Of a stretch of 64,000 nt of DNA, positions 24,961 through 36,141 are shown one piece after another. This DNA is from Hofstenia miamia. Its lineage: Eukaryota; Xenacoelomorpha; Acoela. Both the position numbers and the translations under genes were made by a program. Each line of letters begins with the position of its first letter. Position 1 is the stretch's first letter. The DNA is taken from assembly GCA_004352715.1 (NCBI GenBank), contig SCFE01000031.1, forward strand, positions 512,658-576,657, read 5' to 3'. Below the pieces are notes generated by a model that ran no database searches, was not told the DNA's origin, and saw nothing but the letters and a program-made list of their open reading frames with translations.

Positions 24961-25095
24961 GTGAGTTGTGGTTCTAAGAAGGCTGATGAGACGGTATCTT
25001 TGCAAAAGTCTCAAAGTGAGAATTCGCCTAAATTCACTACTCCTCTCAAGTCGCAAGTGCTTTTCTATGGTCAAGATGTAACTTTGACTGTTAAG
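24961..25095 (+). CDS. Exon of giant gene: linker and first half of the last Ig domain
   Basis: Acceptor ACATTTTAG, then VSCGSKKADETV and the Ig entry NSPKFTTPLKSQ with the B strand QDVTLTVK. Ends AAG before GTAAAT, phase 0. The 135-nt exon joins 25198 across a 102-nt intron to complete an I-set domain. Confidence 0.85.
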
Positions 25096-25197
25096 GTAAA
25101 TATGTTTATCCTGAACGTGTGGTTTATATATAATCATAATTATTGGTTCCGTATTTTACTTTCAAATTTCATGAGGCGTAACTGTACACTTTTCTAG

Positions 25198-25390
25198 TAT
25201 AACGGTTTCCCTGAACCTCGTGTTTCGTTCTATAAGGATGGGGACTTGGTAAAGACGGGTGTTACAATCAACAAGAAGAGTGCTTCGCTGACTTTGGAGA
25301 ATGTCCGAAAATCTGATGCCGGGATGTACACTTGCCGTTTGGTGAATCAAAATGGCAAAGCCTCTTCATCCAATCAAATTACTGTCGCTA
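25198..25390 (+). CDS. Exon of giant gene: second half of the last Ig domain
   Basis: Acceptor TTTTCTAG, then YNGFPEPRVSFYKDG, a classic G-x-P-x-P C strand with Phe in place of the core Trp, and ENVRKSDAGMYTCRLVNQNG, the most canonical Ig signature in the window. Ends in phase 1 before GTATGC. Downstream of a 1-kb intron the exon at 26400 matches this phase. Confidence 0.9.
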
Positions 25391-26399
25391 GTATGCTTTC
25401 AATTTTCTATACGCATAAATGATCATTTACATTATATAATTTCAATCACATTTGGTAAAATATTGCGATTTTTTGTTTATTAGTTTAATGAATTCTTTTT
25501 GAACATATTCATTCGAAAGCAATCGGAATATGAAAAGAAAACTTTCTAGTTCTTCCAAAAATAGCTCGAGTCAGATAGAGTTCTAGAAATACAACCTAAA
25601 CCAATCACTATTGCTCAACATTCTCATTTTGTGTTTTTGTTATAGTTATTCATACAAACACATCAACGTTCTCACTCATTATTCATTAATATTTAACTAC
25701 AGTTATTGGTAAAAAAATACCCAAGCTGTACGTTGCAATTGCAAAGATGTAGAGTTTTCAAACGCTTAATCGTTTATACATATTATTGATTACAATCCTT
25801 GTGTCAAAGCTGGTTTTTATATTTGAATACATTACTTGTTTTGATGTCGGTGCAATATGAAAAAATAGGTTTGCTATTCATTGCTATAAAGTAATTTATC
25901 TCTCATAGTTCTTAATTTTTTCGAAGCCTGATTATATTTATTTTTCTAATACATTTCTAAATTTTATTAAATATTGTCATGTAAATAACGTTGTGAGGAA
26001 GTAAATATTAGAAATTCATTTTTTGTTGAGTTTTGATTAAATTTTTTCCACGTTCAATTGCAGGTTTTATTTTATACATAGGTCAACATTCAATACCTGT
26101 TGATTACTAGGCTTAGGGATACAGATGCTTTTGTAATTTTTCACCATAGTCGAGATCTCGGAAACTATCTATAAATACGCGCCTGATTTAATATGACAAA
26201 ATATTATTTGATGTGTTATTTGACAAATATTAATGTTTTCGGTTAAATTTGCTGCCATTATGTGATTGAGTTTCTTCCGAAATCATATATATTTTAAGAA
26301 CTTCAAATTACTTGAATCCATAAAGTAATTCCAACAGCGGTACAAAGTTTAAATATATACATGCATGCGTATACACATCAAATTTAATGTACAAATTAG

Positions 26400-26596
26400 A
26401 TCCGAAGAAGCCCCTGAAAGAACGAGAAGACCGGAGCCATAGCAAAATGGTGCGAAATGCAACAAATTTGGTCAGGAAAGCCTTCTCATCTGCAGGTTTC
26501 GCTCAGAAGTCGTTCAGCTTATCACGCGATGTTGATACATCCGTTTATGAAATTTCACCTGAAAAGGCGAAAAAATCCGTCAATTTCAAATTCTAA
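26400..26596 (+). CDS. Basic tail exon of the giant gene
   Basis: Acceptor CAAATTAG; the first two bases complete the phase-1 codon left at 25390 (Asn). Encodes PKKPLKEREDRSHSK onward, a Lys/Arg/Ser-rich tail of about 65 residues ending in TAA at 26594-26596. No AATAAA is near the stop, so the exon might instead use an internal donor to reach 30687, but only weak phase-2 donors are visible. No known domain. Confidence 0.55.
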
Positions 26597-26891
26597 ATTC
26601 GATTTTGTTAGGGACTGCCACCTCCTTATCAAAATTATTTTGAGTGATTTGTGTTTGCTGTAGAATATAGTATAAAAATCTTATTTTATTATAATTAATT
26701 TTATATTGCCAGACAAATTATTAGCTTTTTTGTTTCTAAAAAAGTCCTATTATCTAATTCGAATAATTTTTTAGTCGTATGTTGCTCAGAAATTATCTGT
26801 AACCAGGCTTTATTGGTTCTCAGAAAATATATAGAATATACACTATAAATGACTATACAATACGCTGTGTTGTTAATTAAAGTTCACTTTG

Positions 26892-26911
26892 ATATATATA
26901 TATATATATAT
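26892..26911. repeat. (TA)n microsatellite
   Basis: Ten TA units in intergenic or intronic sequence. Confidence 0.95.
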
Positions 26912-27362
26912 TAAGGAATATAAATATCAAAAACATTTTGTTCCTACGCCACTGTACACAGGGGCGGCCGTAGCCTGCGCGAAGTCCGGAGCAAAATATG
27001 AGCCATAGGTAAACTGAAAAAATAATGATAACAATATCCCTTTTACTATAATGTTTGTTTCTATGATATAATTATATATTTGTATATAATTGAATCCTTA
27101 CAGCTTAAGATTTCCGTTCTAAGTCAAAAAATCAATTTCAGTAATTGCATACAGTGCAGTTTGAGGATATTACAAACATTAAGCACAGCTGCAAATCAGA
27201 AAACACCTGAAATGAGTCGGTACAAGCCAGCCAGATAATAAGTCAAAGTGCGGGCGACACTTTTTTGCATGCATATTAAGCGTTTAGCAAAATAATTGCT
27301 GTTTTTGTTGCTACATATATTCTAAAATTGACCTCACAAATTCTGGTTGACATTTTAGTGTT

Positions 27363-27495
27363 TGTCTTGAAAACAGGCATCAGGATACGCTAAATATCAA
27401 AGTAATCTAAAGTACTTACAACTTTGCGCGCAACCTTTCTTGATTTAATGAGTCCCACAACAAAAGTTGTCAGTGTGCACGCATTTCCAATTTTG
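27363..27495. repeat. Dispersed inverted-repeat element, copy 1
   Basis: Matches 32941-33065 over most of its length, sharing for example AGGCATCAGGATACGC. Contains inverted arms ACTTACAACTTTGCGCG and AAAAGTTGTCAGTGTGCACG, so it folds as a hairpin. The arm motif recurs inverted at 29312-29340. Likely a MITE of unknown superfamily. Confidence 0.6.
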
Positions 27496-27788
27496 TTGTG
27501 AACTTTTAGTTTATATATTACGATTTTATGTCATTTCTCACAGAGAAAGAATTTAACCGCGCATTATTATATTTACATAACTGATTAAAATTACGCAAGA
27601 TCCTTTCAAAACGAGGTCTTCTTTCTTTAGACTGTTTGATTGCATTGGTTGTAGTGGTAGATTTAATATATAAAAATTACAATAAACATAATTCAAACCA
27701 AAAAGTTACGAAAAAATTGTGTGTACTCAAATATTTTTGTGCGTGAACTTTATAATTACCTAGAAAGTTAAGCATAAAGTTGGAAGTA

Positions 27789-29270
27789 CAGAGTACTGGA
27801 AATATTTATTCGACCACCTTACTATTTTAAATAAATAATGAACATTCATTGGATAGAGTGTGCCTAAAATTATAACTAATTGTTACTTTGATTAAGAAAA
27901 GAAAATTTGTATGCCTAATACCATAAAATATGTAGAAGATAATTGATTATTAATTTTTAATCAAACTTAGAAAATTTGATTTGGAAAAATGTATTCGGCC
28001 ACTTTAAAAAATTTTAACAAATGAGCAAATCCGAAAAAAGTAAATTCAAAATAAGATACATAAATTAATAATTGATGCAATACAAGCACTTAGCAACAAA
28101 ATTGTCTCTTCTAATATGTTGTAGGGTGTGCCTTTGAGCGAATAACAGTTTCAAGGCAATCAGGGGTTGAAGCAAAAAGTCTTTCAATACAGCTGTTGGG
28201 ATTTGCATAATTTTTTTATTGCACTCCACAGCTCGTCTTCAGTGTGAAGAGTATGCTGTCCCATTCGATATTTGACCTCTTTCCACATATTTTCGATAAT
28301 GCTAAAGTCTGGAGATTGACCAGGCCAGTCAGAAAGGATAGCAACCCAATTATTGTGTACGAAATTTTTCATTTTTTGAGGTATGACATGGCCACCATCC
28401 TCCAGATATATTGATCACATGTAAGGAGTGGCAAGAATTCCTTTTCTAAAATCCGAGCATATTAAACGCTTAGGAGAGTACCAGTGATGTGAACAATCTT
28501 GCGAAAGCCACACTTCCATATTGCACCACATACCATTACAAACTTCCCATAATATTCATGGTAAGTTGAGCCAAGAATCTGAACTTCTGCCCAGTTGGTC
28601 TCTATCAAATTTTTTTCGATCTTGATTCATCTGAAAATATAACATTAGACCAATGTTCAGATGAATTGTCTCTCATTAAATTGGCCCACCTCACTCGGCG
28701 TAATCTTTGCTTTGAGGTTAAGAGTGGCTTTCTGGGTGCCACGAAAGTCCCAATTGAGTACCTTTTCAGGATGTTACGCAAGTTCTTGCTGTCACGAGGT
28801 GACAATCAGCACATTCCTTGCTAAATTCCTTTGAAGTCTTCCTGGGATTTCGATTTGAAAGGCACATGAGAGCTGATTGGGAGGTTTTGGAGGTCTTCTT
28901 TGGTCTTCCCTTCCAAATGTTTCGAGATAATTAACTCGCGGATGCAAGAGGTATGTAACCAGGCATCATATATGGCGAAGATAGACTGTTATTAGACATT
29001 TTATATATATATAGACTGAAGAAAGCTCAAACAATAAAATTTTTGCAGATTCTCTGATTTGGTCCGAATACATTTTTCCAAGAATAGATTAGCTAACTAC
29101 AAATATTGTAGCATTTCTCCTTGAGATTTAAAGAAAATAGTAATAATTAGGTCTCAACATTGATGAATTCTTCTTTCTGCAATCCCAAAATCTAATTAAA
29201 AAATACCTATGACATTCTTAAAAATATTTATGACAAATTATGGGTGGCCGAATTCTTTTTTCCAGTACTG
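27789..29270 (-). mobile_element. Tc1-like DNA transposon, decayed copy 1
   Basis: Bounded by imperfect inverted ends, CAGAGTACTGGAAATATTTA on the left and the complement of CAGTACTGGAAAAAAGAATT on the right, each next to TA, the Tc1/mariner target. Transposase fragments on the minus strand: RRVRWANLM and VIFSDES around the first catalytic Asp pair (28605-28805), and SDWPGQSPDFSIIENMWKEV with the last catalytic Glu (28184-28372). These lie in different frames with stops between them, so the copy is dead. The second copy of the family is at 54119. Confidence 0.88.
28184..28805 (-). pseudogene. Tc1-like transposase relic
   Basis: The two best-preserved blocks of the transposase: the DDE first-Asp region (IFSDES) and the PGQSPDFSIIENMW block that carries the final Glu of Tc1-type DD34E enzymes. 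The middle part holding the second Asp is scrambled by stops and a frameshift. It would have catalysed cut-and-paste transposition at TA. Confidence 0.85.
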
Positions 29271-29559
29271 TATGTACGCAAAATATTTTTGCTGTGCACT
29301 TTATAATTACCCAAGAAGTTGAGCGCAAAGTTGTAAGTGTTTACGCTACTTAACTTATGACCTTACTTGAAACTTAAACAATTAACAAAATTACATAGGC
29401 TTTTGAATGTTTTCAACCAATAATTGTTAATTTAATTTATAGAAACGGATAAATTTATTCACATTTTGTATTCGACTTTATGAATTTATGTTGCTTGCTG
29501 ATAAACTAACCAGAGTTTCGATTATGTGTCTCAGAGGATCCCGTTCACGTTGCAAACGT

Positions 29560-29656
29560 CCCCCCCCCCCNNNNNNNNNNNNNNNNNNNNNNNNNNNNNN
29601 NNNNNNNNNNNNNNNNNNNNNNNNNNNNNNNNNNNNNNNNNNNCCCCCCCCCCCCC
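29560..29656. repeat. (C)n tract with 73-N gap
   Basis: Eleven C before and thirteen after a run of N at 29571-29643. A poly-C/poly-G homopolymer that the assembly could not cross. Confidence 0.95.
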
Positions 29657-30686
29657 AATGCCAACGCCCTCAGTAATACCAAATTGAGTTAAACTGAACA
29701 GATACTATGAAGGAAATAAGGAAGTGTAATGAACAATTAAAGTTTTCCGTTACAGGATATTTCACCAAATTCCTCTAGCTCAGAAAATTCAGACTATGAC
29801 CCCCAACTATATTTAGAGTAGAAATAATTAAAGAATCCTATTCAATCGAATACGCATAACCCCGGGGATGGATTTGGAGCAGAGGGAATATTTTTTCGCA
29901 GTATTTTGCTTAATTTTTGTAGAGACAGTTTTGATTGTTTTGTAGATATTTTTAATCATAGTAACTTAATTTTTATGAATTTATAAAGTAGGACGTACTA
30001 CTATTGATTGAGCTTCATGACTTTATTGAAAATTCCCACGATTTGAATGATTAAAATTGCAAATGGATTACTACGTTAATTCGGAAGACTATTCCCGTGA
30101 ATCTGAGACAGGTTCAGTTGATAGGAGGTCAAGCTCAAATGTTCACTTGGGGTAAATTTTGTTAATGTGATGTACGTTAAAACTGAGTAAATGTGCATGT
30201 ATTCTGTCCAGAAATTCCAATTATATAGAATGATTGCAAGAAAACTTGATACATGTGTCAGCAAATTTTGAGTTTATCGTTTCAAAACCATACATTGAAA
30301 TCGCTAACGTTGTCACAATATTTGGCAAAGTGGATTATATTCTTGAAAAAAGTTGTGTTCTTAGGGGGTGAGGTGGACATTATACAACCAAATGGTTGCT
30401 TCTCTTTGAGAAAAATTTCGAATTGAATTTTTATACAACTTACTATCATATTTATCACAAGGCAATGTCCACTTGAAACGAGAGGAGAAAGGATAAATAT
30501 TGATATAACAAACCCAAAAGGGATGGAAAATGTTAGGTGAAACTCTACTCCAACCCTAAGATGCAAATATAAAATTGACCAAGCTCAAATTGAGATCGGT
30601 TCACTTTATTTAATTTGATTGTATATGAAATCAAAAACGTAAATGTGTTGACACCAAGAATATTTCTAGGTTTGAATAAATTTTAG

Positions 30687-30904
30687 TAGTCAATCAAGAA
30701 CACTTTCGACGAGAAAAAGTATTTCCAGCTCTGTTTCTGGCTCACGAGGCCTGTCAATTCTTAAGAAGGGCAGAAGATCTTCTAAGAAACCAGCTGAGCC
30801 TACAATAATGGAAAATAAAGAAGAAGATGATACATTAGCTAATGGAAGGATTCCTTCATCAGAAGAAAGTGCAAGATATGCTTCTAAACTTTCTCCACAA
30901 TCAA
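30687..30904 (+). CDS. Exon of unrecognised protein (Ser/Lys-rich), possible giant-gene 3' end
   Basis: Acceptor AATTTTAG, frame starting at 30688. Encodes SQSRTLSTRKSISSS, a basic KKGRRSSKKPAEP patch, then an acidic EENKEEDD-like segment and SPQSM. An in-frame TAA right after it is avoided by the donor AAT/GTAACA at 30904, leaving phase 2, which the acceptor at 31143 completes as Met. Entry phase is 2, which does not match the visible end of exon 26400, so either an exon is missing or this is a separate gene whose start lies unseen upstream. Confidence 0.6.
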
Positions 30905-31143
30905 TGTAACACCTTTTCAAATTTCATTTATTAATAGTTTTTTATCATTTCTCTAAAAATCAATTAATACATTTCCATTGTATATTATTTAAAGCTAAAC
31001 GTTTGAAGGCTGTAGTGAACATAATTTGTATATTATTTACATTTGTCTTACCTTGGCTTCGCTTCTGGGCTATGTAATCTTTTAGTATTTGACGATGTTT
31101 GCCAAATGTGTAGCCATTATTTAAGAGGACTCTATTAATTTAG

Positions 31144-31522
31144 GTATGCCTTAATGAAAGGATATGAGATAAAGATGTATGACCTTTATACATCGCTGTA
31201 CCCGGACTTTGATGAGAAGCGTTCAGACTCCCCCGAAAGATTTGGCAAGCGTCTTGTAAAGATGCGTTTGCAGAAATCCCCATTTGATGCTTTGCCAGAA
31301 CCTCAAATCTTACTAATATCCGGCAAATTCAACACAGTTATGAAGTTGATTGATCACGCTCTCGCTCAAAAGGAAATTACACATCTTTCCACTGGTTGTT
31401 TCGATTTTCAAGCCGATCCACAATACATTGCTGCCGCCTGGCTCAGATCATGGCAAAACGAATTCGTCTGGGAATCCGGAGAAAAACATGATAGCACTTC
31501 AATTTTGAATGAATTTCTATAA
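31144..31522 (+). CDS. Terminal exon, unrecognised conserved-looking C-terminal module
   Basis: Acceptor TTAATTTAG then G TAT GCC, giving YALMKGYEIKMYDLYTSLYP and about 126 residues ending HDSTSILNEFL with TAA at 31520-31522. Composition is balanced and globular, with buried-looking blocks LPEPQILLISGKFNTVMKL and AAWLRSWQNEFVW, unlike the disordered spacers upstream. No family comes to mind. The exon is clearly protein-coding by length, lack of stops and the phase match with 30904. Confidence 0.75.
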
Positions 31523-31857
31523 AATTGTACTTGCTTGCTTTAGTCAAATATACAAACATATAATGAAAGTAATGAAGTGATTTAAGATAAAAAGGCTATT
31601 GGGCAAGTAAATAATATAGTATTTATGTGTTGTTAAGCAAAATTATTAGCAATGGTCAATCTTAATTTTACAATTTTCTACAATCTTGTTGAAAAAATAC
31701 GATAAATTTTCTAGAAATGTTGAATGCCTACCCCTTCCTTAATTACACTTGTAAAGACATTTCAATATCCCATATTTTTTTGCAGGATAGCTAAGAAATG
31801 CAATTAGTATAATCCATGACTAAATCCTAGTAAAGTGAGCGAAAACTAACAAGTTTT

Positions 31858-31863
31858 AATAAA
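31858..31863 (+). terminator. AATAAA polyadenylation signal candidate
   Basis: Sits 336 bases after the stop at 31520-31522, a plausible 3' UTR length. Supports 31144-31522 as a last exon. Confidence 0.45.
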
Positions 31864-32940
31864 GCAATTTGTTAGCATATAAATTTGTGCAAAGTGGCAC
31901 ACTAAAAGTCTCTGAATGTGGCTTTTTTTACATGTACCGCATGTGATTGAATATGTGGAATAGTATATGCCTTATTGATAATGAATTCACAGATTTCATA
32001 GGTATTGTAGCAAAACACTATTTGCGCTAATCTATTGATTACATTCTTTGTTATCCTTTTAGTACTATACGCATGCAATGTTAGCCAAAAAGTTTGTATG
32101 TTTATGACATTACAGGTAAAATATTGATTGAATTGAAACATGCAACTTCCAAATCCTGATAAAGCACATCCTCATGAAAGCTTATTAAGTCGAAAAAGTC
32201 AAAGCAAAATAGCATTTTCCACTCTACTTGGGTGCATTGGTAGCACGATAACATATTAAAATTGTTTGATGTGAAAATTCTTTTTTACATGTGGTCATAT
32301 GCCATTTCCTCTCAAAATAACTACTTCTTACGGTGTTATTGGTTTTTCGCAAAAATTGTTTTTCTGTGACATAAAAAGTATAATTTACTATTTGTTTATT
32401 AAATTGGTGTAGTAATTAGCTGTTCTTAATTTGGGTCGCGCACTGTATCATGCTACGATGAGCAGCATGCATTCGATAATCAAAACTACAATTCAAAACT
32501 ATTGGCTCTTAATATTATCAGAAAAATATGTCAATAGTCTGTCTTTCAGTTCGGATATTAATATTTTCATCGTTTATACAAATTTTACTAAAATATGATA
32601 GTTATAAATCCATGACAAAATACGAGTCTTCAAAAGTTTCTTAGTAAGAGTGGATAAATGCATACACTCCTTAAAAATGGATTCGGATGCAAAATTTTAG
32701 GATCCGATCTGATCCCGATTGGATACTTCAAGATCCATGTCTGATCTGATCAGAAATTTTAAAATTATTGAATTTTGGATCAGAATTGAAATGGAATATT
32801 CTAGCAAATATTAAATATTTAAATTGTAAATCCACTAGAGAAGTCCTTTCTGATTGCCTTGATTACGCTTATGTTGATAAAACACTGTGTGCAACACTGA
32901 TTATTAATGAAAATTGAAAATTGCAGCCACAAATTCTGGT

Positions 32941-33065
32941 GGTCTTGAAAACAGGCATCAGGATACGCTAAATATCTAATGTAGCGTACACACTCACAAC
33001 TTTGTGCGCAGCCTTTCTTGAGATTTAATGAATCGCACAACCAAAAGTTGTAAATGTGTACGCGA
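32941..33065. repeat. Dispersed inverted-repeat element, copy 2
   Basis: Second copy of the 27363-27495 element. Better preserved hairpin: GCGTACACACTCACAACTTT at 32984 onward and AAAAGTTGTAAATGTGTACG to 33063 are near-complements around a short loop with TTTCTTGAGATTTAATGA. No coding capacity. Confidence 0.65.
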
Positions 33066-33217
33066 TTCCAACTTTCTTGAAAACCAAATTTCATTACCCC
33101 TCATTACTTTGCTTATTTGCAGGCTCTGTAAGAATGTATTCCTAAAGTATATTGTATAGATTTTAAATAGGTGCGTTTCCTACGGTATTCCCGTCCTTTA
33201 TTAATTTTATTATGTTC

Positions 33218-33572
33218 AAATCCAAGAATCAACATTTTGTAATTTTAATTTGAATTGAAGTTTTTTCAATCATAAAACAAGCGATGAAAACAAGAATTTC
33301 ACAATCTATGAAAATATAGAACAAGCCAAAAGCTTATTGAAAACTTTCAACAAAATTTTAGGAAGATTGACAATTAATTTGANAAATCCAAGAATCAACA
33401 TTTTGTAATTTTAATTTGAATTGAAGTTTTTTCAATCATAAAACACAATTAACAAAAAATAGCACCAAAAGCGATGAAAACAAGAATTTCACAATCTATG
33501 AAAATATAGAACAAGCCAAAAGCTTATTGAAAACTTTCAACAAAATTTTAGGAAGATTGACAATTAATTTGA
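33218..33572. repeat. Direct duplication across a single-N join (contig overlap)
   Basis: 33218-33382 and 33384-33572 are the same sequence apart from a 24-base insertion in the second (ACAATTAACAAAAAATAGCA...). The N at 33383 lies exactly at the boundary, so the two contig ends were placed side by side instead of merged. The indel suggests two haplotypes. Confidence 0.85.
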
Positions 33573-35699
33573 ATAACTATATCATATAAACTGTAATTTA
33601 TTGTAGTTTTGCATATATGTAGCAAAGTTCAAACAAATGACTCAGAATAACATCCAAACAATAGTGATTGCCTCATTAATTACTCATTAGCAGACATACC
33701 TGCAAAATTTGGGCTTTAATATGAATTTCTGGAGTAATGTATCACTTTTATTGAATGCGAAATTCTCTAGTATCATATAATTCAGAGAATGGTAGACTAC
33801 AATTTTGGTTATTCAATTTGTAAAACAGCATAGTCGAGGGTATTCAAAGCCTCGATAAAGACAACTGATTTTTACAAAAAAATGGAGTTGGAAATATTCA
33901 TTATGATTTTTTACTTGTCATTGAAATTGAGTTACTATATTGGACTACAAAATTTAAATTATATAAAAGCAAAGTAAATTAATTAATGCACTATTGAAGT
34001 ATTAATGATTATAGCAATCACAAACCTTGCATTTTACATTATTCGTTTTGATAAAAGAGTATCCCACGTTAAATTAGAGTCATGGTGCATTACTTTTTAT
34101 AGTATTTCACTTTCTTCTCCATCTTTTCTTTCTTAACATACTTGTTAAAGAAAAATTTACAGAATTCTGTTCTTACATTTGGAAGTTTATCAAACAAATA
34201 TTTCTGGTTGCCTTACAATTTTCTCGTTAAGTAATGTTAAATTGAATCGCATTTTCAGATTTGAAATATTCCTTTATCAATTTAGTAATGTGTTGTAAAG
34301 AACAATGTGGGAACCTGTTGTACGAATAATAAAATTTATTTACAACATTTTTCTAAATTGAGATTATTAACAAACTTAAATGGTACTAAATATATAAAAT
34401 GTATATAATGAGTAAAATGTATTAATATAATATGTACATTTTGAATATGCTTGGAATTGAAAAAGATCTGAAGTCTTCTCAAAATGGAAACCCGAACCAT
34501 TTATATACGATCCTATCCGAGTTGCGATTCTATTTTCTTCTTCGAAGCTCTCTTAATATTTTCAAAATTATTAGAGAAGACATTCTGGAAAAAACATTAC
34601 ATTGTTTATTTTAGTTTGTTGTCTACCAAAAAGACCATATTTCACTAAAGTGAAAATATAAAAATACAAAACAGAAATTTAAAAGTAAATTACGTTGTGA
34701 TCTGTATGTATTTTGCACAACGGCAGAGAGCATAGTGACTGCAGGACTTTTTAGGTTGAAACTTGGTAGCAAAATTATTCCAAAGGAGTTTATAATGATT
34801 TCGATACTTGAATTTAGGAGAATGAAGTTTGATTGATTGATGATTAGATTAAAGAAAAACTGTTTAAATTTTGTTTTTCTAAATAGAACTGACTTTCCAG
34901 AGCAAAGACCGTAATATCTTGGGAAGCAAAGATTGCTTAGAAGTATATTTAATCACAATATATCAGCAAGTTGTCGCTGAAATGGGACCAGAAATATTTT
35001 AAGAATTTCTTGATCCACAGGGTGGTATTTTTGAATTCGGTAAGGTTTGCAGACGAGGTTACAGAAACATATATTTGTTTAGATAAAATCTATGATTTAA
35101 GTAGTATAAATTTTACTTGCCAAGCACTAGATAGAGGAATATGAAGTTTCACAAAAAATAAAATTTTGATTGTTGAATTTATCCTGTCCTGTATATGTGT
35201 AACCTTTAAAAATCACCCCTAAGTTCTTACGTGAGATCATGAATGCAAATTTCTAAAATTTCCAATATTTAGAGTAGAATCAAAGGCAAGATCTTAGACT
35301 TCAAAATGGCTCTTGCTAGGCTTCATGGGATTTCAATTTGCCTATTCGCTTACAGAGATAGAATTGCATTCAACATTCCAAGAAAGTTAACAGTAATGTT
35401 CAAATTATTAAGAAACTAAATAGTGAAGCAAAACTCGCAAGATTTGTGAAGGTTGTTTACAAGAATTGCAAAAATAAATGATCTTAAAGCGACCGTTTTA
35501 GAGTACCACTGGTCATTGTAAGAAATGAAAAAATTCCTCATTCCAAAAGAAACAATACATGGGGGCATACTCTTTAAAAAGAAGCAGAGATAAATTTGAA
35601 CATTCGTAATCCAAAGGTTGAATAATAGTAAAAGAATTGCACACACACAAATGATAAATTGATGAACATAGTATTTTATTCTCTATCAATAGGTTAGGA

Positions 35700-36141
35700 A
35701 AAGGACAAAAAGAGGTTAAGAAAGCCTCTTAAGTTGTATGGAAGAATAGCAAATATAAGTAAGGAAGACTTAGTCAATGTTGTTAATAATAAATTTTCCA
35801 GATTATTCACAAATACGGTGAATAAGATTATACAAGACGAAAGACATCCTCTTCATGATCAATTTATGGTCACACGTTCGAACATACGAAAGAATCGATT
35901 TCAAACGAAATATTGCAGAACAGAAATACGAAGCCGAACTTTTGTGCCTGTAGCTCTTCGATATCTAGTCTATGGTACCATACCCGAATTTCTTTAACTT
36001 TATAATCAACGGACTATCTTAGTTCCTTTACTTTCTGCTTCTTTCTTATTCCTCCATTCACGTTCCTATTCAATCATTATGTACTTTTAGTGCATATTTG
36101 TTTTGCGGGAAATAAAGCTTTATTTATTATTATTATTATGT
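35700..36141 (+). mobile_element. Non-LTR retrotransposon 3' end, copy 1
   Basis: Frame 35734-35997 ends in TKYCRTEIRSRTFVPVALRY and LVYGTIPEFL, the usual closing block after the reverse transcriptase of LINEs (R-T-x...SF-x-P-x-A). A 3' UTR with GGAAATAAAGC and a (ATT)n tail at 36123-36139 follow. The same closing block and tail recur at 60270-60450, so this is one family. 5'-truncated; enzyme domain absent. Confidence 0.7.

Noticed and set aside
26961-27000. CAGGGGCGGCCG sequence as a hAT terminus
   Set aside because: Typical end sequence, but no inverted partner nearby.
29758-29820. Possible small exon DISPNSSSSENSDYDPQLYLE after GTTACAG
   Set aside because: Good acceptor and stop, but no partner exon or phase can be shown. 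It sits among transposon debris and could be a transposase remnant.
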